From: Neocallimastix lanati (nom. inval.)
Taxonomy: Eukaryota > Neocallimastigomycota > Neocallimastigomycetes > Neocallimastigales > Neocallimastigaceae
Direction: 5' to 3'
Length of the DNA stretch: 64,000 nucleotides
NCBI GenBank assembly: GCA_016946835.1
Contig: JACVTC010000116.1
Location: 105,001-169,000 of the forward strand
Both the position numbers and the translations under genes were made by a program. Of this stretch, positions 1-13,199 are shown one piece after another (position 1 is the stretch's first letter; each line of letters starts with the position of its first letter). The notes below the pieces were generated by a model. It ran no database searches. It was given only the letters and a program-made list of their open reading frames with translations, and was not told where the DNA came from.

Positions 1-93
1 AAAATAAAAATAAAAAAAAAAAAAAAAGTATTAAGAATTTCTTCTAATTATATTCTATCCTGTTTTATTTCTATTCAATTTTCTATTATTTAC

Positions 94-428
94 TTGAATT
101 CCTGAATCTATATAATCTAGCCTGTTAAATAGTAAATGCCGATAAACTTGTTTTTTATGAAGTAATAAATCCATAAATATGATTATATAGTCATGCTCTA
201 TATATTGATCCGCAAAATTATTACATGAACTCTATTATATATAATTAATTTTAATCATAAAAATGAAATATTTACAAATGAAATTAGAATTTTAAAAATA
301 TTTAAAAAAAATATGTTTATATTCCACAATAAATTTTTACATACACAAACGGATAACTGAATATTTTGTTTACTATATTCAGTATATAAATTTGGAACAG
401 ATTTACCACATTCAACACAAACAGGCAT
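94..428 (-). CDS. ARV1: ARV1 lipid-trafficking protein, 5' part (cut by window edge)
   Basis: Two exons can be read on the minus strand: 428-345 (28 codons, ATG at 428) and 231-94 (46 codons). They are joined by a GTATGT...AG intron in phase 0. Exon 1 begins MPVCVECGKSVPNLYTEYS and ends in Cys. Exon 2 begins SSCNNFADQYIEHDYIIIF, so splicing builds the paired C-x2-C zinc motif of the Arv1 homology domain. The stretch FMDLLLHKKQVYRHLLFNRL is characteristic of the family. Arv1 is an ER multi-pass membrane protein involved in sterol and GPI-anchor lipid movement. The membrane segments should lie in later exons left of the window. A further donor, CAA|GTAAAT, ends exon 2 at 94, and no next exon is certain in the remaining 90 bases. 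The call rests on motif order and spacing and is fairly secure. Confidence 0.85.
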
Positions 429-712
429 TTTAATTTACTTTTTATATTAATTAATAATTGATTTTTTTTAAATGATATTAATACTATTTTTTTTTTTTAA
501 ATAAATATGTATATACCCTTTCTTTTTTATTTATTGAAATGTTTCTTATCATTACTTTTATTTAGTATAATAAATTAACAATATATATTTTTTATAAAAT
601 ATATCTTATCTATGGGGTATTTACTTTAATTCTATCAAATAAAAATATAATATTATTTATATAAAATTAAAGAATTTCAAAAAAAAAAATTAATATCAAA
701 AATATATTCATA

Positions 713-759
<47 letters not shown>

Positions 760-1479
760 GCCCTTCATAAAAAAAGATAAATTTCAATTATAGAATTAAA
801 AATCTAGATTTCATTTCCGTATTAAATAAATTTTTACAAATAATCACATTGATTTAAAAAAATGATAAAAAAAATTTTTTTTTTATATATTAAAATTTAT
901 TTTTAATTAAATTTTTGTTTTTTATTACTTATTATTAAATATTATATAGTTTTTAATTGTTAGATTTATTATTATTGAAAACCGTCTATTAAATTATAGT
1001 TTTCATTATAATAAAGTTTATGATTGATATCTTATTTTCACCATCACTATTTTCTTAATTAAATGAATGAAGTTATAAATTATTACTGTTTCTATTATTC
1101 ATAAAAATTAGCATGATTTTTCGTAAAATTAAACTATGAATAAATATATCAATAATTAACATTATTTATTTAAATAAAAGTTTTTTTTTTCAAATAAATA
1201 TATTGATAATTATTAAATAATTTTATAAAAAAAAAAAAAAAAAACATTATATATGAATATATTATATATAAAAAATATAAATATATACTTTTTTTATTTT
1301 TTTTTTATAAAAAAAAAAAAAAAAAGGTAATAAAAAATATATATATATATATATATTTAAAATTACATTTTAATAAAAATTAGAAATTTCAATTTTTTAT
1401 TGACAAAACTCTAGACTATTGTTTGTAAATTTTCATATTGTAAGTTTCATATTTAAATAAGATAAAACATCAAGAATTT

Positions 1480-1510
<31 letters not shown>

Positions 1511-1780
1511 TTTTGAAAACTATTAATAATAAAATTAATATTAATATTTAATGTGCATATAATTATACATATCAATTATTATATAATTATATATCATAGA
1601 TTTCCAGTAAACGAGGTTTTATTATATTTTTATTTGAAGCTTTATAAATACAAATTACATATATGTATTTAAAACTATATATAAATTATATATACTTTTT
1701 GTTGTGGAGATTTTTATTCTTATTATTTTTATTATTATTACTATTATTATTATTATTATTACTATTATTATTATTATTAC

Positions 1781-1874
<94 letters not shown>

Positions 1875-1917
1875 TAATATTATGGAGATTTTTATTATTA
1901 TTTATATGATAAATAAA

Positions 1918-1948
<31 letters not shown>

Positions 1949-2196
1949 TACAAATTTTACGAATCTTTAAATTTATATAAATTAAAATTTTATATAAAGG
2001 AAAAAAAATATTTTGAATTAAATAATCAAATTTTTTATAATTAATCAAAATTCTTATTTAATAAAGTATAAATACTTTAAATGGTTTTACAATCTTTTAT
2101 TTAAAGTGTATATATATATATATATTTTTTTCCTTTATAAAAAAATTAATTTACGAAAATTTGAAAATTTACGATCATTTTATTTAATTAAAATTA

Positions 2197-2230
<34 letters not shown>

Positions 2231-2487
2231 TTTTTATTATAATTAAAAAATATTAAATATTAACAAAATGTTATTCAATAGTAAATAATGTATATTTTGT
2301 TTTATTTATTTAATATTTTTTTAATCATTTAGTAATTTTTTTAAAATATAAATTGAAAATTTACAAAGTTTTAAAAATAAAAAATATATATATATTTTAC
2401 TTTATAAATATATAAAAGTAAAAAAAGGAAAAAAATAATTTGGAATTAATTAATTAGAAATCTTTTTTTTTTTTTTTTTTTTTTTTT

Positions 2488-2519
<32 letters not shown>

Positions 2520-2789
2520 TTCTAAATTAAAAATCTAGTTTAATAAAATCATTATAAAAAGTTTTTCAATCTATTACGAAGTATATTTTATATATTGATT
2601 TTTTAAGTTTAAAAGTAAAATAAAACGAAAATAACTTTAATAAGTTATTAAATGATTTAAACGAAAAAAAAATTATCGAAAAAAAATTTTTTTTTATTCA
2701 TTTTAATCTTAATATCAAAAATTTGAAGAAAAAATTAAATATTATATATATTCAATATCTGAGTATTATCGTTTTATAAAATTTTAAAA
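429..2789. other. AT-rich intergenic region
   Basis: This is the shared upstream region between divergently transcribed ARV1 (-) and the PIERCE-like gene (+). It consists of A/T homopolymers, (AT)n runs and a TTA microsatellite at about 1726-1873. No gene was recognised. Confidence 0.6.
1726..1873. repeat. (TTA)n microsatellite
   Basis: About 148 bp of ATT/TTA triplets, with a few interrupting C bases in the first third and pure afterwards. It reads as poly-Leu in one frame, but nothing around it supports a gene. Confidence 0.9.
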
Positions 2790-2943
2790 ATGGTCGAAAC
2801 TGTTGAGAAAGTAATAAAACCAATAGTTCAAGATCCATCTATTTTACCAGAAAAATTCCAAAGACCAGGTATTTAAATATATTACAATGATATATATGTA
2901 AGATTAAAACTATATAATGTATTAATAAAAATGGTTTTCTTTA

Positions 2944-2976
<33 letters not shown>

Positions 2977-3270
2977 TACCATAACAATAATAATGACTAT
3001 AATAGAAATATGGAATTATAAAGTCAAAAAACAAAATATATTATATACTACTACAAGTAATGATTATGGATACAATAAACCATCTATTGAGGAAATGCCA
3101 AAACAATATTTCAGTACTAACCATGAATTTACGAGAGTATATGTCTTATTAAAAAAATTTTTTTATTATTTTAAAATAATATTCAATTAATAAATTTTAT
3201 ATAATTATTTAAAATAATTTAGAATTTATCTGTTGGTGGAAACTACAGAAATTTTGGTTTAAATACCTAA
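2790..3270 (+). CDS. PIERCE1/2-like microtubule inner protein
   Basis: Three exons: 2790-2868, 3006-3136 and 3223-3270, giving 85 residues. The introns are GT...AG and the phases (1, 0) agree. Splicing restores the family core: LPEKFQRPEIWNYK, then LYTTTSNDYGYNKPSIEEMP, and the C-terminal GGNYRNFGLNT. Animal PIERCE1 and PIERCE2 have the same pattern: PxWFRGY, VYRTSNQAYGSxxPTxxEMP, and GMYxNNxLN at the end. Those proteins sit in the lumen of axonemal doublet microtubules. At 85 residues this is shorter than the vertebrate proteins, with almost no N-terminal extension. A flagellated zoospore would explain the gene's presence. Assignment to the family is good; which paralogue it matches cannot be said. 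Confidence 0.8.
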
Positions 3271-3527
3271 TTAATATTTTCAATGAATTTCTATTATACA
3301 CTATTAACTAATATAACCTTCTAAATTATACATAACATTAATATCAATAATCTGTTTTCAAATAAATCATTTCTTTTACTTTTAGTATACATAAATAATA
3401 TTTAAAGTTTTTTTTTAAATATTTAATTAATTAATTTTTAAATATAAATTTAAAGAGTTATGACAATTTTAGTATTTTTAATATTTTTACAAATTTATAT
3501 TTTATATTATTTTATATACGAATAAAA

Positions 3528-3572
<45 letters not shown>

Positions 3573-4132
3573 AAAAAAATATAAATATTTAAAATTTATA
3601 TTATTATTTATTTATTTATTAAATTTTATATAAAAATTATAATTATATTAAATTATTTTTTGTTGATTAATTATTACTATTAATATTTAGAAGTATTCCC
3701 CTTTTTCTTTTTTCTTTTTTCTTTTTTTTTTTTTTTTTTATATTATAATTTCTTATTATTATTAATTTGGATAATGCTTTTTTTTTTTTTTTTTAATGAC
3801 TATTATCATGCATTTATATATGTATAGCGTTTATTTTTATATATATATATATATATATAATTTTTGGTTCTTTGTTTTAAATAAATTCTAGTTAATATTA
3901 TTTTATTTGTATAATTACTATAAAATAATTAAATAAAAATTAAAAAAATTAAAATAAATTAAAATTAATTTATTAAAGTAAACTTCCATAAAAAGGATAA
4001 AAATTTTTTAAAAAGTTTTTTTTTTCTTTTTAATAAAGAATTTTATTTCATTAAATCTATTTAAAATATATAAAATCCCTTATAGCAATAAATTACTTTT
4101 TTTTTTTTTTTTTTTTTTTTAATTACAGAAAT
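3271..4132. other. AT-rich convergent intergenic region
   Basis: It lies between the 3' ends of the PIERCE-like gene (+) and GrpE (-). It holds T/A homopolymers and (AT)n at about 3537-3561 and 3839-3858. No gene was seen. Confidence 0.6.
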
Positions 4133-5165
4133 CTATTTTTTTTCATTATCTTCTGGTTTCTTTGAAACACCAACTTGAGCTGGTCTTAATATACGACCAT
4201 TTAAGATATAACCTTCCTTTTGGACAGAAATTATAATTCCTGGTTCTTTATCTGCCATTGGAGTTTGGAACATAGCTTGGTGTTTGTTAGCATCAAAAGT
4301 TTCACCTAATGGGTTAAACATTTCTAATCCATGCTTCTTAAAAGTATTTAAAAGTTGAGTTCTAGTCATATTAACACCAGTAAATAAACTATACAATATG
4401 TTATCTGATTTATCGTTACGTTTATTTTCTGGAACTGATTCTAACGCCATCTTTAAAATATCTGATATATCCAATAAATCCTTAGCAAATTTTTGAATAG
4501 CAAATTGTGTTGATTTTTGAATTTCCTTGCGAGTTCTTTCTCTAATATTTTCAGTATCAGCTAAAGCTCTCTTATAGGCATTCTTTGATATGAACGAAAT
4601 TTTTGTTAAAATAATATATCAAAATAATAATAATAATAATAATAATAATTAATATTAATTGAAGCATCAATATATTTTAATTAATATTTTATTGTATATT
4701 ATTAAAATATTAAGTAATTTTATATACATTAAATAATTTTATATACATTAATATTTATATATATACCTGTAAATCTGAAATTTTTTTATCTTTGCTTTCA
4801 AATAATTTCTTTACAACTGGATCCATTTCTGGTTCTTTTTTATCTTCCTTCTTTTCTTCTTCCTTCTTTTCTTCTTTCTTTTCATCCTTTTTAGTTTCTT
4901 TTCCAGAATTAGCTTCTGTTGAGTTAAATCTATATGCTACACGAGTATTTATATTATTTAATAAATTTCCTTGGTTTAATAAAGAATTTTGATTATAGCA
5001 TAATAATGATGAAGAAACAGAAGTAGAAGTAGAAGTAACATTTAAAAAAGTTCTTTTCATTATTGGTATTTGTTGTTTCGTTATATTTGAAACAGCATAG
5101 AGGGTATTAATGTTACTCTTTGATAATAAATTTACGGAGTTAGATACTATAGTATTCTTGTTCAT
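4133..5165 (-). CDS. MGE1: Organellar GrpE nucleotide-exchange factor (Mge1-like)
   Basis: Two exons, 5165-4767 and 4582-4133, give 282 residues in phase 0. Residues 1-~80 are Ser/Asn/Thr-rich with scattered basic residues and end in RVAYRFNST, like an organelle-targeting presequence. Next come a Lys/Glu-rich stretch and a coiled coil (KKLFESKDKKISDLQ), continued after the intron by NAYKRALADTENIRERTRKE. The C-terminal beta-wing domain includes HGLEMFNPLGETFDANKHQA and ends with the GYxLNGRxLRPAxVGVSK signature. GrpE releases ADP from organellar Hsp70 during import and folding. In an anaerobic gut fungus the target would be the hydrogenosome, which is an inference from the presumed organism. 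The intron falls inside the long dimerisation helix. Confidence 0.92.
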
Positions 5166-5642
5166 TATGTATTTTCTTAATAAATAAATATATATATATA
5201 TATATATCTTATTAGTTAAAATATTAATTATTATAAAATAAAAACTTTTTTTTTTTTTTTTTTTTTTTTTTACATCATTATGATTTTATTCTTTTTTATA
5301 ATATTCTTACTTCTATTATTATTTTATGTATAAAAAATATTATAGAGTTATTTTATAAATGTTTCACAATTTAAATTTAAATATTAGTTAAAATTATAAT
5401 TGTTATTATTATTTTTTATGTTATTACGATAATTATATATATTTTATAAAAATAAAATAAAAAGCAAAAGATTTTTATTTACTTTTATAAAAAAAAATAA
5501 TTATTTTAAGTAACTAAAATATATTACGAAGTTAATACTTTTCTCTTATTCTTTTTTTTTTTTAATATAAAAAATTTTTAATTGTTTTTTTTTTTAATGA
5601 TGTTAGTATCGGTTTCCGATTATAGACTACTACTTTTCTCCA

Positions 5643-5832
<190 letters not shown>

Positions 5833-6457
5833 AATTATTATTCTATTTTCATAAATTCTCTATTAAAAAAAATATTAATAAAAAAAAAGTAAATCAACTA
5901 TAATACATGATTGGCTAGGAATTTACGGTTAATTCAAAATTTTTAAATATTAAAATTTCTTATTAATTCTTTTTATAATTTTTTTTTTTGATTTATTTAA
6001 AATATAATATATATTAAAAATACAATACAATGAAATAAATATTAATTTATAATATAAATTAATAAATTCAAATAAAATAAATAAATAGTAATTATATAAA
6101 TGAATAAATGAATAAATATTAAATAAATTTAAATCAAGAATAAATTAAAAATAAAATTATACTTTTGGATTATCCTTTAAGTATCGAGAATAATATTAAA
6201 TAAATAGGTAAATAAGTAAATAAATAAATGATATTATTTTTGACCCAATGAAAAGTTTAATAATTAAATTTATTTTTTTTTTATAATTCTGTATTATCTA
6301 TATTTTTAATATAAATTAAAAAGAATGGAAAGAATAAAATTATTATATTTATACAAAGAACATATTAAATATAATATTTTTTCTTACACCAATAAAGATA
6401 TTTACACTTATGGTAAAATAAAATAATCCATTTTCGTTTACTTTATTTTATTTTACT

Positions 6458-6459
<2 letters not shown>

Positions 6460-6490
<31 letters not shown>

Positions 6491-6790
6491 TGAAGATTTG
6501 TAATAAACTTAATTTAATAAATATTTATTAAAAAAATACATGAAAATAGAAATACATGAAATTTTTACATTAAAATTAAAAAACTACCATAAGAGTTTCG
6601 AGGACGAAATGACCCTCTAACTCTTCCCATTCATCAATTCTGGATAAAAATCATAATAATCTATATCAGAAATCATCTACACCGGTGCTCTTGACAACAG
6701 TATGTCTAATGGTATTCAAATTGATGAAAATGTAAAAATTACTAATAATAAAAGGCATAATATTAAAAAGAATTCTGAAAATTTAATATA
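6460..6790 (-). repeat. Retroelement 3'-end-like dispersed repeat, copy A
   Basis: Read on the minus strand, this segment matches 32480-32810 (+) along its whole length. Shared blocks in order include AGAATTC, ATATTATGC, ATTAGT-ATTTTTACA, ATCAATTTG, GTCAAGAG, GATATAGATTAT, GAAGAGTTAGAGG, CATTTCGTC, TCGAAACTC, AAATTTCATGTATTT and TTTTTTTAATAAATATT. Both copies run into A tracts at the same end. In this copy the tail appears as a T run at about 6460-6488 on the plus strand. A tail-ended, 5'-truncated pattern suggests the 3' end of a retrotransposed element. The family is not identified and a solo terminal repeat remains possible. The copy looks old and broken. Confidence 0.6.
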
Positions 6791-6890
6791 TTAAAAAAAA
6801 TTAAAAATTAAAAATTAAAAATAAAAATTAAAAATAAAAATTAAAAATAAAAATTAAAAATAAAAATTAAAAATAAAAATTAGAAAAAAA
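6788..6890. repeat. Short A-rich minisatellite (period about 12)
   Basis: Repeats of AAAAATAAAAATT with small variations, directly next to the retroelement-like fragment. Confidence 0.75.
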
Positions 6891-7845
6891 AATTAAAATA
6901 AAAAAAAATAATAATAATAAAAATAATAAAAATAAAAATAAAAAATAAAAATATATATATATATATAATAAATTTATTGAGTTTTAATCATTATTATTTA
7001 TTTAATTATATTTATTAAATATTTTATTATTATTATTATATTATTATTATTTATTGTTTATTATTTATTATTTGATTTTTATTATTATTAGTTATTAGTA
7101 ATTAATTATTTCTTAGTAAGTATTTATTATTGTTTTATAATTATAAAATAATAATAATAGTAGTAATTAAAAATTTTATCATTTTTTAAGAAAATATTAT
7201 CAATATAAAATATAAAAATAAAATAATTAAATAAAATAATAATATTAATAAGAAGAATTTAAAAATTAAAAAAAAAATAAAAAAATAAAAAAATAATAAT
7301 AAAAAATAAATAAAATAATATGTGTGCATGTATGTATGTATATTTCGTTAATTACTAAACAAGTTTAATATTGTAAAATATTTAAATAAAAATTAAAATT
7401 AAAAGATAATAAATATATATTATTGAAATAAATAAATAATCTTCTTTTTACAATATACTTTTTCAAATATTATATAAAGTTACTGTCTTTCTTTACTTTA
7501 ATATATATATAATAAATATATATTAAAAATAACTATAATAATAATAAAATATTTATTATTATTATTATTTTGTATTATTTAAAGAAAATATATATATATA
7601 TATTTCTATAATGTTTGAGATTAAAAAAAAATTTACAAAAAAAAAATTACTAAAAAAATTAAAAATAAAAAGTTAAAATAAATAATTAAATGATTAAAAA
7701 ATGAGTAATTAAATTTTTACTTTGAGTCAATTTTTTTTTTTTTTTTTTTTTTTTTGCTACTGTATTTGTAGCTGTTGATATTTTGTTTTAGAAGGAAGGA
7801 ATTATTATAAATAAAAAAATATTTGTATTATATTATTTATTTGAT

Positions 7846-10800
7846 TTAAGCGATTATCTTATTATCACTAGAAAAAGCTCTTCCACTAATAACATCATAA
7901 ATTAAATAATCAATTTTTGGTTGAGTTTCATCCTCAGCTGGTTCTTCCATAATGATAGATTGTTCCTTAAGATCATTATTTTCAGAATTAACATCTTCAT
8001 TGGAATATGTATAAAGAACAGACTCATCAACATGAATATTTGGTACACTCTTTATTTTCTTTAAAAGATTAATTTTTTCACTACCATTAGTTGAAATAAT
8101 TTCATTTTTAATTGGAGTTTGTAAAGCAGAATTAATTTCTACTTTATTATGTTCAGTTTCAACAGCTTCTGATTCAACAGTAGTAGTGGTTGTTGTAGTA
8201 GTAGTAATAGTTTGAGTTGTGGTTACAGTGGTAGTAATCTTTTCTTTCTTTACATTTTGTTTCATAGATTCATTATTTACTGTAACTTCAGTATTAGTGG
8301 TAATAGTTTTAGTATCATTTTGTTTCTTATCTTCTTCATTATTAATTTTAGATTTAGTAGTAGCAGTAGTGGATGTAGTAGTAGAAGCAATACTAGATTT
8401 TTTTGTTAAAGTTTGAGTTTCTTCTGTCTTCTTTTCAGCTTTAGTTTCAGAAGAAACTTCTGTACTAACATCTTTTATACTTAAAGCCTTAAACTTTTCT
8501 TTAACATCTTCAAGACTGGCCTTATTCAATGCTTTAAACTTATCAGAATTTTTAACAGTTAAAGTCATTTCTGAGAATTTTCTATTTAACAATTTCTTTT
8601 CCTTTAAAAGTTCACGTTTTTCCTTTTGTTCCTGAAGCATTTTTTCTCTTTTCTTTTTTTGAAGAGCCTGTTTCTCAGCTTTTTCATTTTCTTGTTTAGC
8701 TTCTTCAAATTCTCGAAGAAAAACATTAAAAATTTCAAAGAATTCTTCTGGAGTTTTCTTAGAATCTTCACCATAAAGTTTTAATACCCTTTGATATTGT
8801 TTTTGAGCATTTTCATACATTTTTTCTAATGATTCGCTTTTATTAACAGCTGTTTCTATAAATTCATCCATAACATCAGCAAAGGTATCTTCTTCCTCTT
8901 CTTCTTCTGTTTTTGTTTCTCCATCTTTTATTTCTCCATCTTTTATTTCTTTATCTTTAATTTCTTTATCTTTAATTTCTTTATCTTTAATTTCATTATC
9001 TCTATTTTCATTATCTTTATTTTCATTTTTATTTACATTTTTATTTTCACTTTCACTTTTATTTGCTTCTAATTTTTTCATTTTATTATTCTTTTGTCTT
9101 TTAAGAACACGAACTAAGGATTTAAGATCTCTAATACCAGCTTTCATAACAACGAAAAGACCTTGAATAATAGAAGGATTAACTTTAACACCATCTTCTA
9201 TATGTTTTAATTCATCTCTGAAATTAAGAACATCCGGATATGTATTTTGAATAAGACTAACAAGATAATTCATTAAAGATATTCTTCTATTATTATAAAC
9301 TGTCTTTGTATCAACTAATTTATCAATACTATTAATTTGGAATCCATAGGCACCACCACGATTACCAGAATTCATATAGTTACCTAAAGCTAAAATAATC
9401 TTTAAGACATTTTTAAAATTTTTACTTTTAATTAAATCATTAGAAGCACTATCATACCAGTTAATCATAGTAAAGATATCATCAATATATTCTTGGAAAC
9501 AACATTTAAATTGAAGTGCCTTCAATCTATCTTCATAATGATCAATTTTTGAAATATCTAAAAAGAACCTTTCTGCCAAATCAAATTTTTCATCACTATT
9601 TTCATACATTTTAACAAGAGCATATTCTTCTTCTGTTGGACAGAATTTTAAAAGTTCCGGAATAATATCCTTACTAAGATTATGATGATCTGCAGTCATT
9701 AAAGCTTTTCTAATTTGTTGAGAATCCAGTTTAACAGCACGAAGCATAATACAACAATTTTGTGATCTTTTTGGATCAAGGAACGTTACTAACTTCTTAG
9801 TTTGAGATCTAACTAGTGGTAATTCTTGGTCTTCAGTTTTTTCAATAACCTTCTTTTTACGTTGGAAAGCAGAGAAAATATCTTCAAATTTTGGAAGTTC
9901 ATCAGTTAATTCTTCTAAAACCACAGTATCATCAATATCTTTCCAAATTGTTTCACCAATTAAATATGGAGGAAGTTTCGTCCAATTTAATGATTTTAAT
10001 GGTTTAGATGAAAGATTTGTTCTCTTAGCTAAAATACCAACATGTCTATTTATCATTCCTGGGGCAACTGGTGGTTTAGCTGAGATAGTATTAAATCTAT
10101 TTTGATTTATAGCCAATGGAGGAGGGGGTGGTGGTGGAACAGAAGAACCAGACACTGGTGGTGGAGGGGGTGGAGGAATATTTGATTTAGCAGTACTATT
10201 ATTTAGCATAGGTGGCGGTGGTGGAGGTGGAGGAATATTTGATTTAGTAGTACTATTATTTGGCATAGGTGGTGGTGGAGGGGGTGGAGGGATATTTGAT
10301 TTAGTAGTACTATTATTTAGCATAGGTGGTGGTGGAGGGGGTGGAGGAATATTTGATTTAGTAGTACTATTATATGGCATAGGTGGTGGTGGAGGGGGTG
10401 GAGGGATATTTGATTTAGTAGTACTATTATTTGGCATAGGTGGTGGTGGAGGGGGTGGAGGGATATTTGATTTAGTAGTACTATTATTTGGCATAGGTGG
10501 TGGTGGAGGGGGTGGAGGGATATTTGATTTAATAGTACTATTATTTGGCATAGGTGGTGGTGGAGGGGGTGGAGGAATATTTGATTTAATAGTAGTGTTA
10601 GATGAAAATATAACTGGAGGAGGAGGTGGAGGGGGTGGTATATTTGATTTAGGATTAGTGATAGTGTTAATGTTAGCATCTGTAATTATAACAGGTGGAG
10701 GTGGTGGAGGGGGTGGAATATTTGATTTTGATTTAATATTATTTATATTTGCATCTGTAATCATAACTGGTGGAGGTGGTGGAGGTGGTGGAATTTTCGA

Positions 10801-13164
10801 AGAAACTACAGTATCTGAAATAGAATTTTTATTAGTAATTGTTTCAGTGGGAACTGGAATAATTATAGATTGGGGTGGTGAAGGAAGAGTTAAACTTAAT
10901 CTGTTATTATTATTTTTTATTCCTTTTACAGTTAAACGATTTGGTAATAATGGAGATGAAGGAGTACTTGAGGGATATGACTCATCCACCGTTGAATTTT
11001 CATCAAGGTCTATTATATTATTTATTAAATATAATACATTAATACATTTCAATAGAAATAATTTATTAAGATTTTGGGTTTTAATAATTAAACAAATAAT
11101 TATCAAATTAAATTTAATTAAATTAAGAATAATAATTAATTATAATAATTTAATAAAAAATATATTAATTTTTAACTAAAAAAATTTCTTATGTTATCTT
11201 ATTTTTTAAAAAAACTTTTCCTTATTAACTAATTTCACTATTTTATTATTATTATTTTTTATTTATATATTAGCATTATTATAATATATATTTAATACTC
11301 AATATTAACTTACCGGAATCTTTTGAAATCATCGAGTTTCTATTAAATGATTCTGTTGAAGAAGCCGATTTTAAATTATACTTTGAATCACTGTACGATG
11401 AAGATTCACTCATATAGAATGAAGCTTCAAGTTCATCTCTTCTAGCAGCTTCTTTTGCTTGTCTATCGAGTGTTTGTTCAAGAATTGTGAGTTCTTTTTT
11501 CTTTTCATTAAGTTGAGCATTTAAAGTAGCAATTTCATTAATTTTTTTAACTAAAGAAGTCTTTAAAACGACCTTTATTGATAAAATAAAAAAATATATT
11601 TATTAACAATCAATTTATTGTCATAAAAATTTATAATTATATTAAATTTAAAAAAAAAAATAACATAATATAAATAGTGAAGTAATATAAAATATTATTA
11701 AAATATTAATAAAAATAAATTAAATTAAATTAAATTAAATTAAATTAAATTAAATAAAATAAAATAAAATAAAAAATAAATAGTGGAAATATAAATATAA
11801 TGTAGAGAGTGAATAAAAAAAATTAAACATAAATAAATAAATAAATAAAAATAAAAATAAAAAAAATAGTTCTAATAAACTTACATATTTAGCTTTTTTA
11901 CCATAAGATGTATGCTTCTTCTTCTTTGAATAGGAACTATAAGCAGTTGTTCTTCTTTTAATACTATTTCTTGCTGAAATATCACCACTAGAAGATAATT
12001 CACTAGAAGAACGATTTAAACTTGAATCAAAACTAATTTTTCTACTAATACTTTTTCTTCTATTTTGTGGTTGCTTACGTTTTTGACTATATGAATGAGA
12101 AAGTGACCGAGAATGACCTGATCTTGGTGAAATTTTTGGTGAAGATGGGGCACTATTAATACTTTCTTGTCTACTTAATACGTTTTCCATTGTCTTGATA
12201 TCACTAATAACTCTTTCTACATTAATATCTAAAAGAGCGGCTTGTGGATCAGAATGTTCTTCATTATTTTTTAATACAATATTTTGAGTTAATTGATCAA
12301 TTAACATCCACATAGCAGTTCTTTCACCAGAATCCTTTGGCATTAATAATGAATGTTTCAACATATTAATGAAATATTTATAACATCTGGTATCTTTCAT
12401 GGAATTATTTAAAGATTCAAATAATAATACAGCATCTGAATTATTAGAATTATAATTAAATCTCTTATATAATTCTTCTTCATCTTCATTAGCACTTTTT
12501 TCAAAAATAATTATTTGGTTATTAATTCTATCATCATTTAAAATTTTTAATTTCTAAAATATTTTTTTAAAAAAAATCATATATATATATATATATTATA
12601 ATTATTATTATTAATAAAATAAATATTTAAATTTTTGTTTATTTATTCTTTTTAATTCAGTATCCATAACAATAAAAATAAATATTCAATTTTTTTTTTT
12701 TTTGATATTTACCTCAAGAATTTCAAGTATGCCTAAATTAGTAAATTCATAACGTAAATGTGTTCTAAACTCAATATCAAATTTAGTATAACCACCACTA
12801 ATAAGAGCATTAATTAATGATAATGATGCAAGTTGTAAATCTCTATCTAATAATTCATTCTTATATTGTCTTCTTCTGTCTAAAATTAAATCTCTAACAA
12901 TTGTTTCAAATCTTTTTGTTTCTCCTGCAATATCTTTAAAATCTGTTAAAGCTTGCAAAACATAATTATGTCCCTTTGGTATCAGACAAACAGCTCCTAA
13001 AATTTCAGATGCTAAACAACGAGTTCTTAATGATGTTGATCTTAAACAAAGAGCAATAACAACAATTGATTTTGGATCATCCATCATATTGTCTAAACCA
13101 GACTATATAATTATAAAAAATGAAATATATTATAGTTTAATATATTGAATCAATAGAGAGATAG

Positions 13165-13199
<35 letters not shown>

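Noticed and set aside
1663-1920. Poly-Leu frame
   Set aside because: It is the translation of a (TTA)n microsatellite with no supporting gene structure.
6585-6640. Hammerhead-like core (GATGA...GAAA) in the dispersed repeat
   Set aside because: The CTGATGA box is not intact and stem II cannot be formed in either copy. Only the short TTTCG/CGAAA hairpin is convincing.
10595-11179. Plus-strand Gly-rich frame opposite the formin FH1 region
   Set aside because: It is the antisense of proline codons (CCN to NGG). The minus-strand frame carries a complete domain structure.
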